From contig NZ_CP061302.1 of NCBI RefSeq assembly GCF_018687675.1, positions 186,001 through 250,000 of the forward strand: DNA of 64,000 bases, written 5' to 3'. Source of the DNA: Polynucleobacter sp. MG-Unter2-18 (GTDB taxonomy: Bacteria > Pseudomonadota > Gammaproteobacteria > Burkholderiales > Burkholderiaceae). Every line of letters starts with the position of its first letter. Within the stretch, counting starts at the first letter, position 1. Of the stretch, positions 1 through 9,606 are shown piece after piece. A program made the translations under genes and the position numbers. The notes beneath the pieces were generated by a model. That model was not told where the DNA came from and searched no databases. It saw only the letters and a list, made by a program, of their open reading frames with translations.

Positions 1-549
1 GATTGTTAATTTACTTGGATCTACATCAGTAGTGATGTATGGGCCGAAGACGCCAAAGGTATTAAAACTCTTTGAGCGTGTCCACTGTGCGTAACCGGGA
101 TCGCGATTCAAAATCTCGATTGCAGTGACATCGTTAATGCAGGTGTAGCCAAAAATAGCATGAGCAGCTTGAGCCTCATCGACTTCATGACAGGCTTTGC
201 CGATGACAATACCAAGCTCCCCTTCATAAACCACTTTTCCAGAGTAAGACTTGGGAGTGCGAATGACTTGATTTGCTGCCAAGAAAGAATTATTGCCTTT
301 TAGAAAATACAATGGCTCTACTGGAACGGCATGCTCAAGCTTGGTAACTAGCGCATGAAAGTTATCTACCATAGCAACCATCTTAGATGGGATGCAAGGG
401 ATATCGATAATGACATCAGATAGTTTTAATGTCTCACCAGTAGCTTGCGGATGATTAAATAGATCGCCGGTGTACACGGCAATTTGATCACCTTGTACTT
501 GTCCTAAGCCGGTCTTGCCTTGGTGTTGAAATCTGAGCCATTGAGCCAT
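1..549 (-). CDS. Fumarylacetoacetate hydrolase (FAH) family protein, partial
   Basis: Read on the minus strand from an ATG at 549; 183 codons are visible and the C-terminus lies beyond the window start. The translation begins MAQWLRFQHQGKTGLGQVQG and contains the FAH-fold signature EGELGIVIGK, whose acidic residues bind the divalent metal in this family, followed by GYTCINDVTA and RSKSFNTFG. The family includes fumarylacetoacetases, 2-keto-4-pentenoate hydratases and oxaloacetate/acylpyruvate decarboxylases of aromatic or amino-acid catabolism. The substrate cannot be assigned from sequence. A strong GGAGGA Shine-Dalgarno sequence lies just upstream of the ATG. It is divergent from the GrdB-like gene at 605 with about 55 bp between starts, so a shared control region is possible. 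Confidence 0.88.
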   Translation of the reverse strand, partial: MAQWLRFQHQGKTGLGQVQGDQIAVYTGDLFNHPQATGETLKLSDVIIDIPCIPSKMVAMVDNFHALVTKLEHAVPVEPLYFLKGNNSFLAANQVIRTPKSYSGKVVYEGELGIVIGKACHEVDEAQAAHAIFGYTCINDVTAIEILNRDPGYAQWTRSKSFNTFGVFGPYITTDVDPSKLTI

Positions 550-604
550 AATGAATCCTCCTGATGGTTAATATTTATAAGCAATATCTTACAGGGATGG
601 ATTG

Positions 605-1540
605 ATGGTTAAGCATTCTGAATTACTATTTGCGCCTGAATTAGATCAACCAGTTCGCTATATTGAACGTACCCGTAATTACTATCTTGGTTTGGGGTAT
701 GAAACACCGTATGTTTGGGCGCATTACAGTAATGTGCCTTTTACTCCGTTGCAAAAACCGCTTAGTCAATCAACCCTCGGTTTAGTGACTACTGCCGTAC
801 CCTTTGATGCCAGTAAGGGCCTACAAGGACCTGGTGCACCTTATAACGCTGCCGCTAAGTTTTATGACCCCTATGTATGCTCGATTGATGAGAATGTAGA
901 CTTGCGTATTGCCCATGTCGGTGTTGATAGGCTCAATGCCAATATGCAGGACAGTAATTGTTGGTTTCCAATTGGTGCGGCTAAACGGGCTGTTGCAAAG
1001 GGGCGCATTCAATCCCTATCCCAGCATTTTTATGGCTTGCCAACCAATCGCAGCCAGCGCCATACTCTGGAAATTGATGCGCCCTCCATTTTGAGCAAGA
1101 TGCGCGCAGATCACGTTGACCTTGCTGTATTAATTCCAAATTGCCCGATTTGTCACCAAAGTCAAAGCTTATTGGCGCGTTATTTGGAGGAGGCCGGTAT
1201 CCCCACAGTCATCATGGGCGCGGCGAAAGATATTGTGGAATATTGCGGTGTGCCACGCTTGCTCTTTAGCGACTTTCCGCTGGGCAATGCTGCAGCGCTT
1301 CCTGATAATGAGCAATCGCAAGGCTCGAATTTTGAATTAGCTCTGCGTTTGCTGGAAAGTGCTCCAAGCGCACGTACAACGGTGCAGTCACCCTTGGTCT
1401 GGAATTCTGATGCTTCTTGGAAATTAGACTATTCCAATCTAGAGCGTCTAAGTGCCGAGGAAATTACACGTTTGCGTGATGAAGCTGAAAAGGCGCGTAT
1501 TACAGCGCGCGATATCAGAATGAAAAGTGTTGGCGCTTAG
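605..1540 (+). CDS. GrdB/PrdB-like reductase family protein without selenocysteine
   Basis: The protein of about 311 aa resembles the glycine/sarcosine/betaine/D-proline reductase component B family. Visible traits are an N-terminal PVRYIERTRNYY segment, a central LIPNCPICHQSQ motif with Cys at about 180 and 183, and the FSDFPLGNAAALP segment typical of the family. Clostridial members use selenocysteine in Stickland reductases. Here there is only a CxxC pair and no in-frame TGA, so the biochemical role in a probably aerobic host is unknown. ATG at 605 is preferred over TTG at 602 because of the AGGGA-like ribosome site before it. The stop overlaps the convergent ispB stop by 4 nt. The family call is from remembered similarity. 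Confidence 0.65.
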   Translation: MVKHSELLFAPELDQPVRYIERTRNYYLGLGYETPYVWAHYSNVPFTPLQKPLSQSTLGLVTTAVPFDASKGLQGPGAPYNAAAKFYDPYVCSIDENVDLRIAHVGVDRLNANMQDSNCWFPIGAAKRAVAKGRIQSLSQHFYGLPTNRSQRHTLEIDAPSILSKMRADHVDLAVLIPNCPICHQSQSLLARYLEEAGIPTVIMGAAKDIVEYCGVPRLLFSDFPLGNAAALPDNEQSQGSNFELALRLLESAPSARTTVQSPLVWNSDASWKLDYSNLERLSAEEITRLRDEAEKARITARDIRMKSVGA

Positions 1541-2541
1541 GTCTGCCTAGACAACGAGTATGTACTCAGGGCATGTAGCGCTGTTGTCGCTTCATTTTGA
1601 GGAAATTCTTTAAGGCATTCGAGTGCTAGATCAACTTCGCGCTTTGCGGCAGCTTGGGTGTAATCCAGAGCTCCAGAATTTTGAACTGCACTCAGAATCT
1701 GTTGGAAAACATCATCCGGCAAATCTTGATTTTGTTCAATTGCTGCACGAACCAGTAAGCGCTCTTCGGTGCTACCGTTTTCAAGGAGATAGATGAGAGG
1801 CAAAGTAGGTTTGCCTTCCCTTAAATCGTCACCAGCATTTTTTCCCATTTGAGATGCGTCTGCGGTGTAATCCAGCAAGTCATCCATTAGCTGGAAGGCA
1901 GTACCAATATGGCGACCAAAAGCAGCCGACTGCCCCCTGTGTTTGTCATCAGCACCGGACAAAATCGCCCCAAGCTCTGTGGATGCCTCAAATAATTTCG
2001 CGGTTTTATAGCGGATGACTCGTAGGTAGCTTTCTTCATCTACCTCAGGGTCGTTCATATTGAGAAGTTGCAAAACCTCTCCTTCAGCTATCGTATTAGT
2101 GGCATTGGAGAGGATTTCCATGACTCGCAGGTCATTGGGCCCCACCATCATCTGAAAGGCTCTCGAATACAGAAAATCGCCCACCAGCACGCTCGCGGCA
2201 TTACCAAAAGCAGCATTAGCAGTTTCTCGACCCCTTCTCAGGGTGGATTCATCGACAACATCATCATGCAGTAGGGTGGCTGTGTGGATAAATTCCACTA
2301 CCGCGGCTAGTTCTAAGGCATGCGGACTTACTGCGCCATTGGCTAAAGCCTTGCTGACCAAGAGTAAGAGAGCAGGTCTAACCCGTTTTCCACCCGCCTG
2401 GATGATGTAGGAGGAGATTTGATCAATTAAGGCAACTTTTGAGGCCAAACGTAGGCGAATAACTTCGTCTAAGGCCTTGAAATCTAAGGCAATTGGGGCC
2501 AAAATTTGGCTTAATTCGTTGGTTTTGACAGTGCTCGTCAT
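1537..2541 (-). CDS. ispB: Octaprenyl diphosphate synthase
   Basis: A trans-polyprenyl diphosphate synthase of 334 aa that extends FPP with IPP to make the side chain of ubiquinone. Both aspartate-rich motifs are present: DDVVD (93-97) and DDLLD (220-224). The GGKRVRP segment near residue 51 binds IPP. The length fits long-chain all-trans synthases. It is divergent from rplU, as is usual in beta- and gammaproteobacteria. Its N-terminal coding region contains the -35 element of the rplU promoter, so transcription of the two genes is physically interlocked. The product chain length (C40) is assumed from the family. Confidence 0.95.
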   Translation of the reverse strand: MTSTVKTNELSQILAPIALDFKALDEVIRLRLASKVALIDQISSYIIQAGGKRVRPALLLLVSKALANGAVSPHALELAAVVEFIHTATLLHDDVVDESTLRRGRETANAAFGNAASVLVGDFLYSRAFQMMVGPNDLRVMEILSNATNTIAEGEVLQLLNMNDPEVDEESYLRVIRYKTAKLFEASTELGAILSGADDKHRGQSAAFGRHIGTAFQLMDDLLDYTADASQMGKNAGDDLREGKPTLPLIYLLENGSTEERLLVRAAIEQNQDLPDDVFQQILSAVQNSGALDYTQAAAKREVDLALECLKEFPQNEATTALHALSTYSLSRQT

Positions 2542-2553
2542 GCAAGATATAAT
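2525..2553 (+). promoter_or_regulatory. Perfect-consensus sigma70 promoter for rplU-rpmA
   Basis: TTGACA (2525-2530), a 17-bp spacer, then TATAAT (2548-2553). Both hexamers match consensus exactly at optimal spacing. The -35 box lies inside the first codons of the divergent ispB gene. The start point should fall near 2560, giving a leader of about 55 nt before the rplU ATG at 2617. Confidence 0.93.
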
Positions 2554-2616
2554 AATCGGCTTAGCTCATCCAGGGTGGATTAGCTTAAATGTAGATATTA
2601 ATTGAGGTTTCACACC

Positions 2617-2928
2617 ATGTACGCGGTCATAAAAACCGGTGGCAAACAGTATAAAGTTGCTGCAGGCGAAAAATTGAAAATAGAACAGATACCAGCGGAA
2701 ATCGGCAGCGAAATCACTCTTGACCAAGTCTTAGCCGTAGGCGAAGGCGCTTCACTCAAATTGGGTGATCCATTGGTTAATGGTGCAGCTGTGATGGCCA
2801 CTGTCGTCTCCCAGGGACGTCACGATAAAGTGACAATCTTTAAGATGCGCCGTCGCAAGCATTATCAAAAGCACCAAGGCCATCGTCAGAATTACACAGA
2901 AATTCTGATTAACACGATTAAAGCCTAA
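2617..2928 (+). CDS. rplU: 50S ribosomal protein L21
   Basis: A 103-aa protein beginning [14 protein letters not shown], the usual L21 N-terminus, and ending in the [16 protein letters not shown] region that contacts 23S rRNA. The ATG at 2617 is chosen over an upstream in-frame TTG at 2602, because it gives the standard length and is preceded at 9 nt by GAGG (2604-2607). It is the first gene of the rplU-rpmA-obgE-proB block and follows the consensus promoter at 2525-2553. Confidence 0.98.
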   Translation: MYAVIKTGGKQYKVAAGEKLKIEQIPAEIGSEITLDQVLAVGEGASLKLGDPLVNGAAVMATVVSQGRHDKVTIFKMRRRKHYQKHQGHRQNYTEILINTIKA

Positions 2929-2962
2929 TTTAGGCTAACGGCTCAATAGCAGGAGAAAAGAT

Positions 2963-3223
2963 ATGGCACAGAAAAAAGGCGGCGGCTCGACACGAAATGG
3001 CCGCGACTCAGAATCGAAACGCTTAGGCGTTAAAGTTTTTGGCGGCGAGCAAATTAACGCTGGCAGCATCATCATTCGTCAACGCGGTACACGAGTTCAT
3101 CCGGGTATGAACGTTGGTATTGGTAAAGATCACACTTTGTTTGCACTAGTTGACGGACAAGTGGAATTTGGCGTTAAGGGTGCTTTGAAGAAGGCCCAGG
3201 TTTCAGTTCTCCCGCGTTCATAA
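2963..3223 (+). CDS. rpmA: 50S ribosomal protein L27
   Basis: An 86-aa protein starting [20 protein letters not shown], the typical L27 N-terminal tail that reaches the peptidyl-transferase centre. AGGAG stands just upstream of the ATG. There is no N-terminal cleavable extension of the Firmicute type. It is co-transcribed with rplU (34-nt gap) and followed by a strong intrinsic terminator before obgE. Confidence 0.98.
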   Translation: MAQKKGGGSTRNGRDSESKRLGVKVFGGEQINAGSIIIRQRGTRVHPGMNVGIGKDHTLFALVDGQVEFGVKGALKKAQVSVLPRS

Positions 3224-3281
3224 GACGCCTGACTGAGACACGTTTGATTCAGATTTATTCCGAATTTAACTCTTAGGAACA

Positions 3282-3307
3282 GGCCTCGCTAAGCGAGGCC
3301 TTTTTTA
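3282..3307 (+). terminator. Intrinsic terminator after rpmA, abutting obgE
   Basis: A GC-rich hairpin, GGCCTCGC-TAA-GCGAGGCC (8-bp stem, 3-nt loop), followed directly by TTTTTT. It ends only 4 nt before the obgE ATG at 3311. The 3' arm contains GAGG (3295-3298), the only Shine-Dalgarno-like sequence in front of obgE. Confidence 0.93.
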
Positions 3308-3310
3308 TTC

Positions 3311-4405
3311 ATGAAATTTATAGATGAAGCCCGTATTGAAGTCATAGCTGGCCAAGGTGGCGCCGGGAGCGCCTCTATGCGCCGCGAAAAGTTTATTGAA
3401 TTCGGTGGTCCTGATGGTGGTGACGGTGGCAAAGGCGGAAGCGTTTGGGCTACTGCGGATCGGAACATCAACACCTTAATTGACTATCGCTATGCTAAAA
3501 CGCACACCGCAAAAAATGGTGAGCCTGGTCGTGGCGCTGATTGCTACGGTCGCGCGGGCGACGACATTGAATTGCGTATGCCAGTTGGTACGATTATTTC
3601 TGATTATGAAACTGGTGAGCCGATTGCTGACTTAACTACTCATGGTGAGCGTCTTTGTTTGGCGCAGGGCGGTGTTGGTGGCTGGGGAAATATTCACTTT
3701 AAGAGTAGTACGAACCGTGCACCTCGGCAGAAAACAAATGGCAAAGAGGGCGAGCGCCGTAAGCTCAAGCTGGAATTAAAGGTATTGGCTGACGTAGGTT
3801 TGCTAGGTATGCCTAATGCTGGTAAATCGACTTTGATTACTGCTGTATCTAATGCGCGTCCAAAGATTGCAGATTATCCATTTACAACCTTGCACCCAAA
3901 TTTAGGGGTGGTACGTGTAGGCGCTGAGCGGAGTTTTGTGATTGCTGACATTCCGGGATTAATTGAAGGTGCTGCTGAAGGTGCGGGCTTGGGCCATCGT
4001 TTCTTAAGGCACTTACAACGTACTGGTGTGCTGTTACATTTAGTGGATATTGCACCATTTGATGACAATATTGATCCAGTAGCAGATGCAGTTGCTATTG
4101 TGAATGAATTGCGTAAGTACGATGAAGCTCTGGTTGAAAAACCACGTTGGTTGGTATTAAACAAAGTCGATATGATTCCGGAGGAAGATCGCAAGAAGGT
4201 GGTTGCGGACTTTATTAAACGGTTTAAGTGGAAAGGTCCGGTATTTGAGATCTCTGCTTTGACAGGCTTAGGTTGCGATAAGTTGTGCTACTCATTGCAG
4301 GATTATTTAGACTCTATTCGTAAGGATAGGGATGATGAAGATGAGCGTGCTGCTGATCCGCGTTATCAAGAGCAAGCTCAGCCAGAAGATAAAACTTCAG
4401 ATTAA
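3311..4405 (+). CDS. obgE: Obg-family GTPase (ObgE/CgtA)
   Basis: A 364-aa ribosome-associated GTPase acting in late 50S assembly and stress control. The glycine-rich Obg fold spans residues 1-160, with repeated G-G-x-G-G-x-G turns. The G domain follows: P-loop GMPNAGKS (166-173), DIPGL switch II (213-217) and NKVD (284-287). A short acidic C-terminal tail ends the protein. It sits between rpmA and proB, its normal betaproteobacterial place. The start lies immediately after an intrinsic terminator, so expression depends on readthrough of that terminator or an unrecognised promoter. Confidence 0.96.
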   Translation: MKFIDEARIEVIAGQGGAGSASMRREKFIEFGGPDGGDGGKGGSVWATADRNINTLIDYRYAKTHTAKNGEPGRGADCYGRAGDDIELRMPVGTIISDYETGEPIADLTTHGERLCLAQGGVGGWGNIHFKSSTNRAPRQKTNGKEGERRKLKLELKVLADVGLLGMPNAGKSTLITAVSNARPKIADYPFTTLHPNLGVVRVGAERSFVIADIPGLIEGAAEGAGLGHRFLRHLQRTGVLLHLVDIAPFDDNIDPVADAVAIVNELRKYDEALVEKPRWLVLNKVDMIPEEDRKKVVADFIKRFKWKGPVFEISALTGLGCDKLCYSLQDYLDSIRKDRDDEDERAADPRYQEQAQPEDKTSD

Positions 4406-4434
4406 GCAGTAGTCATTTGAGATCCGTATTGGTT

Positions 4435-5226
4435 ATGAACACTCAGAAAGCTAAAAGAATCGTCGTGAAAGTAGGTTCAAGCCTGGTCACCAATAATGGT
4501 GAGGGCTTAGATCATGCTGCAATTGCTATGTGGGCTGACCAAATGGCCACCTTACTAGCTGATGGTCATGAAGTGTTGATGGTCAGTTCTGGTGCGATTG
4601 CTGAAGGAATGCAGCGTCTTGGTTGGACTAAGCGCCCAACAGAAATTCATCAGCTACAAGCGGCTGCTGCGGTTGGTCAAATGGGTTTAGTTCAGGTTTA
4701 CGAAAGTTGTTTTGCACGTTTTAATTTACGTAGCGCGCAGGTCTTGTTAACTAATGCTGATTTGGCTGATGCTGAGCGTAATGCCAATGCCAAGGCAACT
4801 TTAGATACCTTGCTCAAGCTCGGTGTTGTTCCTATCATCAATGAAAACGATACTGTAGTTACTGATGAAATTAAATTTGGCGATAACGATAGCTTAGCTG
4901 CTTTAGTAACGAATTTAATCCATGCAGATTTATTGGTAATCCTAACTGATCAGGGTGGCTTATATACTGCCGATCCTCGTCAAGATGCTTCCGCGACTCT
5001 TTTGAGTGATGCGATTGCAGGAGACCCTGCTTTAGAAAAAATGGCTGGTGGTGCTGCAAGCGAGTTAAGTAAGGGTGGCATGCTGACCAAAGTATTGGCC
5101 GCGAAAGTCGCCACTCTAACAGGCGCAGATACTATCATTGCTTCTGGGCACGAGTCCCAGGTTCTCACCCGCTTGATGCGTGGTGAAAAAATCGGTACCC
5201 ATCTTGTCTCTAGCGAAAGAAATTAA
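4435..5226 (+). CDS. proB: Glutamate 5-kinase, catalytic domain only
   Basis: Phosphorylates L-glutamate as the first step of proline synthesis. The amino-acid-kinase fold is complete: [13 protein letters not shown] near the N-terminus, [23 protein letters not shown], and the [11 protein letters not shown] segment. At about 263 aa it stops where the C-terminal PUA domain would begin in the roughly 370-aa proteobacterial form. Nothing PUA-like follows before the convergent lipoprotein gene, with which it overlaps by 4 nt. ATG 4435 is preferred over TTG 4417 because the protein then begins near the first kinase strand, although no good Shine-Dalgarno sequence is seen. The partner gene proA lies 41 kb away at 46739. 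Confidence 0.92.
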   Translation: MNTQKAKRIVVKVGSSLVTNNGEGLDHAAIAMWADQMATLLADGHEVLMVSSGAIAEGMQRLGWTKRPTEIHQLQAAAAVGQMGLVQVYESCFARFNLRSAQVLLTNADLADAERNANAKATLDTLLKLGVVPIINENDTVVTDEIKFGDNDSLAALVTNLIHADLLVILTDQGGLYTADPRQDASATLLSDAIAGDPALEKMAGGAASELSKGGMLTKVLAAKVATLTGADTIIASGHESQVLTRLMRGEKIGTHLVSSERN

Positions 5227-5798
5227 TATCCCTCAATGACGCCAAAGGAATTTGAAGGTTTTGTTCCCCCCGTGAATGTTTTGACATTTAGCGAGTTCAA
5301 AATATTTCTGATGTTTTTCTCTTGGGACGCAAGGTTACAAAAAGCGCCTTGAGCTAAAGCGGCTTGGTAGCGATTGGGCATGTGATCCTGAATGCCTCGC
5401 CAGCTAGAGAGTGGATTTTCTTTCCAAACTCCACTTTCAAAAGTGCCATATAGGCGCCATTGGAACGAATCACAGCGAATACCTTCATACTGAACTTGGC
5501 TATTGCCATTGGGGCTAGTCAGAATCACGATGTATCTAGTGATGCCATCATTACCAATCAAAATTGAGTTGGTATCGACTGCAAACTTAAAAATGGTCTG
5601 CTGTGATACGTAAAAAGGTTGAGTGGTCTTATTGTTCGGGGGGTTCAGTGGCATTGCTGTGGCACCCTCTTTAAAAACCATCGGTGCAAATGGATCAACA
5701 CCACTTTCTAATGGATCTCCTGCACATCCTGCTATGGCTAAACTGATGGCTAAGCTAAGAATTGAAAGTCGAAGATTGCAAATAGAGAGTTTCATCAT
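5223..5798 (-). CDS. CNP1-like family putative lipoprotein
   Basis: A 191-aa protein with a signal peptide whose hydrophobic core ends in LAIAGC, a lipobox with Cys near residue 24. This predicts a lipid-anchored periplasmic or outer-membrane protein. The body resembles the CNP1-like family, named from a neisserial protein and of unknown function, with motifs such as [17 protein letters not shown] and WRLYGTF. The start overlaps the rppH stop by 4 nt (ATGATGA arrangement), so it is probably translated with rppH. No catalytic residues are recognisable. Confidence 0.75.
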   Translation of the reverse strand: MMKLSICNLRLSILSLAISLAIAGCAGDPLESGVDPFAPMVFKEGATAMPLNPPNNKTTQPFYVSQQTIFKFAVDTNSILIGNDGITRYIVILTSPNGNSQVQYEGIRCDSFQWRLYGTFESGVWKENPLSSWRGIQDHMPNRYQAALAQGAFCNLASQEKNIRNILNSLNVKTFTGGTKPSNSFGVIEGY

Positions 5799-6391
5799 GG
5801 CTTATCGGTAGGTTTTATTTCTGTTGGCTCATCTTCCTCACTCCCATACAGGGATTGAAATAAGTCGAGTGGGGATCCCCAGGCAAGCTGTTGCATCCGC
5901 ATGCCACGGGATAAATAGCGCGCAAGCTCAGAAAGGGCTAGTTGATAAACTTCGCGCTTGAAATCAATGACTGAATCGAGTTGAATCCAAAAAGGAACCC
6001 AGCGCCAAGCATCAAACTCAGGATGCTCCGAAGCACGAAGGTGAATATCGCTATCTGAGCCCACTAAACGCAGTAAAAACCAGATTTGCTTTTGGCCGCG
6101 ATAGCTAGCACGATGATTTTTTGAGGTTTGCTGGCGGCGTAAGAATTCCTCCGGGACGTCATAACGAAGCCAGTCCCTGGTCCGTCCAATAATTTGGACA
6201 TGTTCTGGCAGCAAGCCAACTTCCTCATGCAATTCGCGGTACATGGCCTGCTCTGGGCTCTCTCCATGTTGAATCCCACCCTGCGGGAACTGCCACGAAT
6301 GCTGCCCAACGCGTTTTCCCCAGAAAACCTCGTTATGGCTGTTGAGGATGACTATGCCGACATTGGGTCTATACCCTTCACGGTCAAGCAT
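5795..6391 (-). CDS. rppH: RNA pyrophosphohydrolase (Nudix)
   Basis: Removes pyrophosphate from the 5' end of mRNAs, triggering RNase E decay. The Nudix box lies at about residues 38-60, read as [21 protein letters not shown], with the catalytic glutamates intact. The start [12 protein letters not shown] at 6391 matches the usual N-terminus and has GAGG 9 nt upstream. A longer in-frame start at 6460 would overlap proS and is rejected. The C-terminus extends about 20 aa beyond the E. coli enzyme. The gene is divergent from proS, a frequent betaproteobacterial neighbour. Confidence 0.94.
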   Translation of the reverse strand: MLDREGYRPNVGIVILNSHNEVFWGKRVGQHSWQFPQGGIQHGESPEQAMYRELHEEVGLLPEHVQIIGRTRDWLRYDVPEEFLRRQQTSKNHRASYRGQKQIWFLLRLVGSDSDIHLRASEHPEFDAWRWVPFWIQLDSVIDFKREVYQLALSELARYLSRGMRMQQLAWGSPLDLFQSLYGSEEDEPTEIKPTDKP

Positions 6392-6441
6392 GAGATCGTG
6401 CCTCAAATCCTTTAAAATCAATGATTTGATTATATCCATAC

Positions 6442-8184
6442 ATGAAAGCTTCTCAATCATTTCTCGCCACGCTAAAAGAAGCCCCTTCAGACGCTGAGGT
6501 GGTATCGCACAAACTCATGGTGCGCGCTGGTTTAATACGTAAGCTCAGCGCAGGTATTTATAACTACCTACCCTTGGGTTTGAAGTCCATTCGCAAGGTT
6601 GAAAATATTATTCGCGAAGAAATGAATCGCGCTGGTGCCATTGAGTTACTCATGCCAATGATTCAGCCTGCAGAGTTGTGGCAAGAGACTGGTCGTTGGG
6701 AAAAGATGGGGCCAGAATTGCTCCGTATCAAAGATCGTCATGATCGCGATTTTTTAATTCAGCCAACCTCTGAAGAAGTGGTGACCGATTTAGCGCGTAA
6801 CGAAATTAAGAGTTACAAACAACTCCCAGTGAATTTTTATCAAATTCAGACTAAATTCCGCGATGAGCGCCGTCCACGTTTTGGAATTATGCGTGGACGC
6901 GAGTTTAGTATGAAAGATGCCTATTCTTTTGACCGTGATGCTGAGGGCCTGAAGAAGTCCTATCAAATCATGTTTGATGCTTACACTCGTATTTTCAAAC
7001 GCATGGGTTTGAAGTTCCGTGCAGTCACAGCTGATAACGGTGCTATTGGTGGTTCTGGCAGTCAAGAATTTCATGTGATTGCCGATACTGGTGAAGACGC
7101 CATTGTGTATTGCCCCAATTCGGACTACGCCGCTAATCTTGAGGCTGCTGAGTCGGTCTCATTGATTGGTGTGCGTGCTGCTGCAGCTAATACTTTGACT
7201 AAAGTTGCGACACCAAATCAAACAAACTGTGCAGAGGTTGCCCAGTATTTAAACTTGCCACTAGAGCAGACTGTGAAGTCCTTATTGTTTGCTGCTGATC
7301 AAGAAGAAGGTTCGGCAAAATTATTTATGGTGTTAGTGCGCGGTGACCATGAACTTAATGAAATCAAGGTAAGCAAGATTCCTGGTATGGCTGAATCCCG
7401 CTTTGCCAGTGAAGCTGAGATCAAGCAAGCTTGTAATGCGCCAGCGGGTTATTTGGGGCCGGTTGGAGTTACTGCTGATGTAACTGTAGTCGCAGATCGC
7501 ACCGTTGCTAATATGTCTGACTTTGTATGCGGCGCTAATGATGCTGGTCATCACTTAACCGGTGTGAACTGGGGCCGTGATTTACCAGAACCTTTGGTGA
7601 TGGATTTGCGTAATGCTGTAGCGGGAGATCCTTCCCCTGATGGTAAAGGCGTGGTTGATATTTGCCGCGGCATTGAAGTGGGTCATGTATTCCAATTGGG
7701 TACGCGTTACTCTGAAGCGATGGGCTGCACTTACTTAGATCAGCAAGGTAAAGCACAGCCAATGGTGATGGGTTGTTATGGCATTGGTGTAACTCGCTTA
7801 CTAGGTGCTGCAATCGAGCAGGGTAATGATGAGCGTGGAATCGTTTGGCCGATTTCGATGGCACCATTTGAAGTGGTGATTTGCCCGATGGGTTACGATA
7901 AATCAGAGGCAGTGAAAGCTACTGCTGATCAATTACATGATGAATTAATTGCTTCTGGGGTAGATGTAGTGCTCGATGATCGCGGCGAGAGACCGGGCGC
8001 GATGTTTGCTGATTGGGAGTTAATTGGCGTGCCGTTCCGCGTAGTGATTGGCGATCGCGGTTTGGCAGATGCTCAAGTGGAATTCAAAGGTCGTACAGAT
8101 GCCGAATCAGAGAATATTCCACTAGCAGAAATTAAAGCAAAAGTGATTGCTGCAGTTGATGCAGCTAAAAAACTCGTTTTTTAA
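6442..8184 (+). CDS. proS: Prolyl-tRNA synthetase
   Basis: A 580-aa class II synthetase charging tRNA-Pro. The bacterial-type layout is visible: an N-terminal catalytic part with motif 2 around residues 138-160 ([20 protein letters not shown]), an inserted YbaK-like editing domain at about 230-390, motif 3 near 440-455 ([17 protein letters not shown]), then the C-terminal anticodon-binding domain. The ATG at 6442 opens with [20 protein letters not shown], the standard start. It is convergent with ffh. Confidence 0.97.
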   Translation: MKASQSFLATLKEAPSDAEVVSHKLMVRAGLIRKLSAGIYNYLPLGLKSIRKVENIIREEMNRAGAIELLMPMIQPAELWQETGRWEKMGPELLRIKDRHDRDFLIQPTSEEVVTDLARNEIKSYKQLPVNFYQIQTKFRDERRPRFGIMRGREFSMKDAYSFDRDAEGLKKSYQIMFDAYTRIFKRMGLKFRAVTADNGAIGGSGSQEFHVIADTGEDAIVYCPNSDYAANLEAAESVSLIGVRAAAANTLTKVATPNQTNCAEVAQYLNLPLEQTVKSLLFAADQEEGSAKLFMVLVRGDHELNEIKVSKIPGMAESRFASEAEIKQACNAPAGYLGPVGVTADVTVVADRTVANMSDFVCGANDAGHHLTGVNWGRDLPEPLVMDLRNAVAGDPSPDGKGVVDICRGIEVGHVFQLGTRYSEAMGCTYLDQQGKAQPMVMGCYGIGVTRLLGAAIEQGNDERGIVWPISMAPFEVVICPMGYDKSEAVKATADQLHDELIASGVDVVLDDRGERPGAMFADWELIGVPFRVVIGDRGLADAQVEFKGRTDAESENIPLAEIKAKVIAAVDAAKKLVF

Positions 8185-8203
8185 ACCAAACAGTTTTTAA
8201 CCA

Positions 8204-9586
8204 TTATTTTTTAAAGAGTCCGCCAATGCCCTTGGCCGCTCCTTTAGCTGCCATGGAGGCCATGGTGCGGGCCATCTTGCCGCCCTTGAACTGCTTCATC
8301 ATGGTTTGCATTTGCTCAAACTGTGCCAACAGGCGATTCACTTCTTGAACCTCAACGCCTGCACCAGCTGCAATGCGACGCTTGCGAGTCGCTTTTAGCA
8401 ATTCAGGTTTTGCGCGCTCTTTAGGTGTCATGCTATCGATAATGCCGCGCATGCGCTTTGTCTGTTTGTCAGCAGCACTCATATTTGTTTTGGAGGCTGC
8501 TTGTGCCATATGACTTGGTAGCTTATCCATCAAGCTGGCCATACCACCCATCTGTTGCATCTGTGCAAGTTGATCTCTGAAGTCGCCTAGATCAAATCCA
8601 CCTTTAGAAATCTTACTTGCTAACTTTTCTGCTTTTGCAACATCGACGTTCTGCTGAGCTTGCTCAACTAGCGCAAGAATATCGCCCATGCCCAAAATAC
8701 GAGTTGCCATTCTCTCGGCATCAAATGCTTCGAGACCATCCATTTTTTCGGCAACACCAATGAACTTGAGCGGCACACCGGTAACCTGGCGCACAGAAAG
8801 CGCTGCACCACCTCGTGAATCGCCATCTAACTTGGTGAGGATTACACCAGTGAGCGGGAGTGCTTCATGGAAAGCTTTGGCTGTATTAACGGCATCTTGA
8901 CCCAGCATGGCATCAACCACAAACAGGGTTTCAATTGGATTGAGATTGGCATGCAAGGTTTTGATTTCTTGCATAAGCGCTTCATCAATACCGAGACGAC
9001 CAGCTGTATCTACTAGCAGCACATCAAAATAATGGCGGCGTGCCCAATCTAGAGCGGCTGCAGCAATTTCACTCGGCTTTTGATTGATATTGCTTGGGAA
9101 AAATTCAGCACCAACTTGTTTACTGACAGTTTCTAGCTGTTCAATAGCCGCAGGACGATAGACGTCACAAGAGACGGTCAGCACTTTCTTTTTCTTCTTT
9201 TCTTGCAGAAACTTGGCTAATTTACCAACTGATGTGGTTTTTCCTGCGCCCTGCAAGCCAGCCATGAGGATTACCGCTGGTGGTTGGGTTGCTAGATTCA
9301 GTTCACCGCTTTGGGTAGCGTCACCTCGCATGACCTGAGCCAGTTCGCGCTGAACAACGCCAACCAGCGCTTGTCCTGGACTGAGGCTTCCAACCACTTC
9401 CTCGCCAAGGGCTTTAAATTTAATTTGCTCGAGTAAGGATTTAACGACTGGAAGCGCAACGTCCGCCTCCAGCAAGGCCAGGCGGATCTCCCGGAGCATT
9501 TCTGCAGTGTTCTCTTCGGTCAGGCGAGCTTGGCCCCGCATTGTTTTAACAACACGAGATAGGCGATCGGTGAGATTCTCAAGCAT
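8204..9586 (-). CDS. ffh: Signal recognition particle protein Ffh (SRP54)
   Basis: A 460-aa GTPase that binds signal sequences of nascent membrane proteins together with 4.5S RNA. The N domain is followed by the G domain with GLQGAGKTTSVGKLA near residue 107, DTAGRLG, and TKLDGDSRGG. The methionine-rich M domain carries RKRRIAAGAGVEVQEVNRLL and a terminal lysine/glycine tail. The length is normal. It is divergent from the CcsA/YpjD-like gene with a 20-bp gap between starts, the common arrangement in betaproteobacteria. Confidence 0.97.
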   Translation of the reverse strand: MLENLTDRLSRVVKTMRGQARLTEENTAEMLREIRLALLEADVALPVVKSLLEQIKFKALGEEVVGSLSPGQALVGVVQRELAQVMRGDATQSGELNLATQPPAVILMAGLQGAGKTTSVGKLAKFLQEKKKKKVLTVSCDVYRPAAIEQLETVSKQVGAEFFPSNINQKPSEIAAAALDWARRHYFDVLLVDTAGRLGIDEALMQEIKTLHANLNPIETLFVVDAMLGQDAVNTAKAFHEALPLTGVILTKLDGDSRGGAALSVRQVTGVPLKFIGVAEKMDGLEAFDAERMATRILGMGDILALVEQAQQNVDVAKAEKLASKISKGGFDLGDFRDQLAQMQQMGGMASLMDKLPSHMAQAASKTNMSAADKQTKRMRGIIDSMTPKERAKPELLKATRKRRIAAGAGVEVQEVNRLLAQFEQMQTMMKQFKGGKMARTMASMAAKGAAKGIGGLFKK

Positions 9587-9606
9587 TTATCGATTAGACT
9601 TTCTAG

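Noticed and set aside
6392..6460. Longer rppH frame starting at 6460
   Set aside because: It overlaps pro[11 protein letters not shown] at 6391 matches the family and has GAGG at 9 nt.
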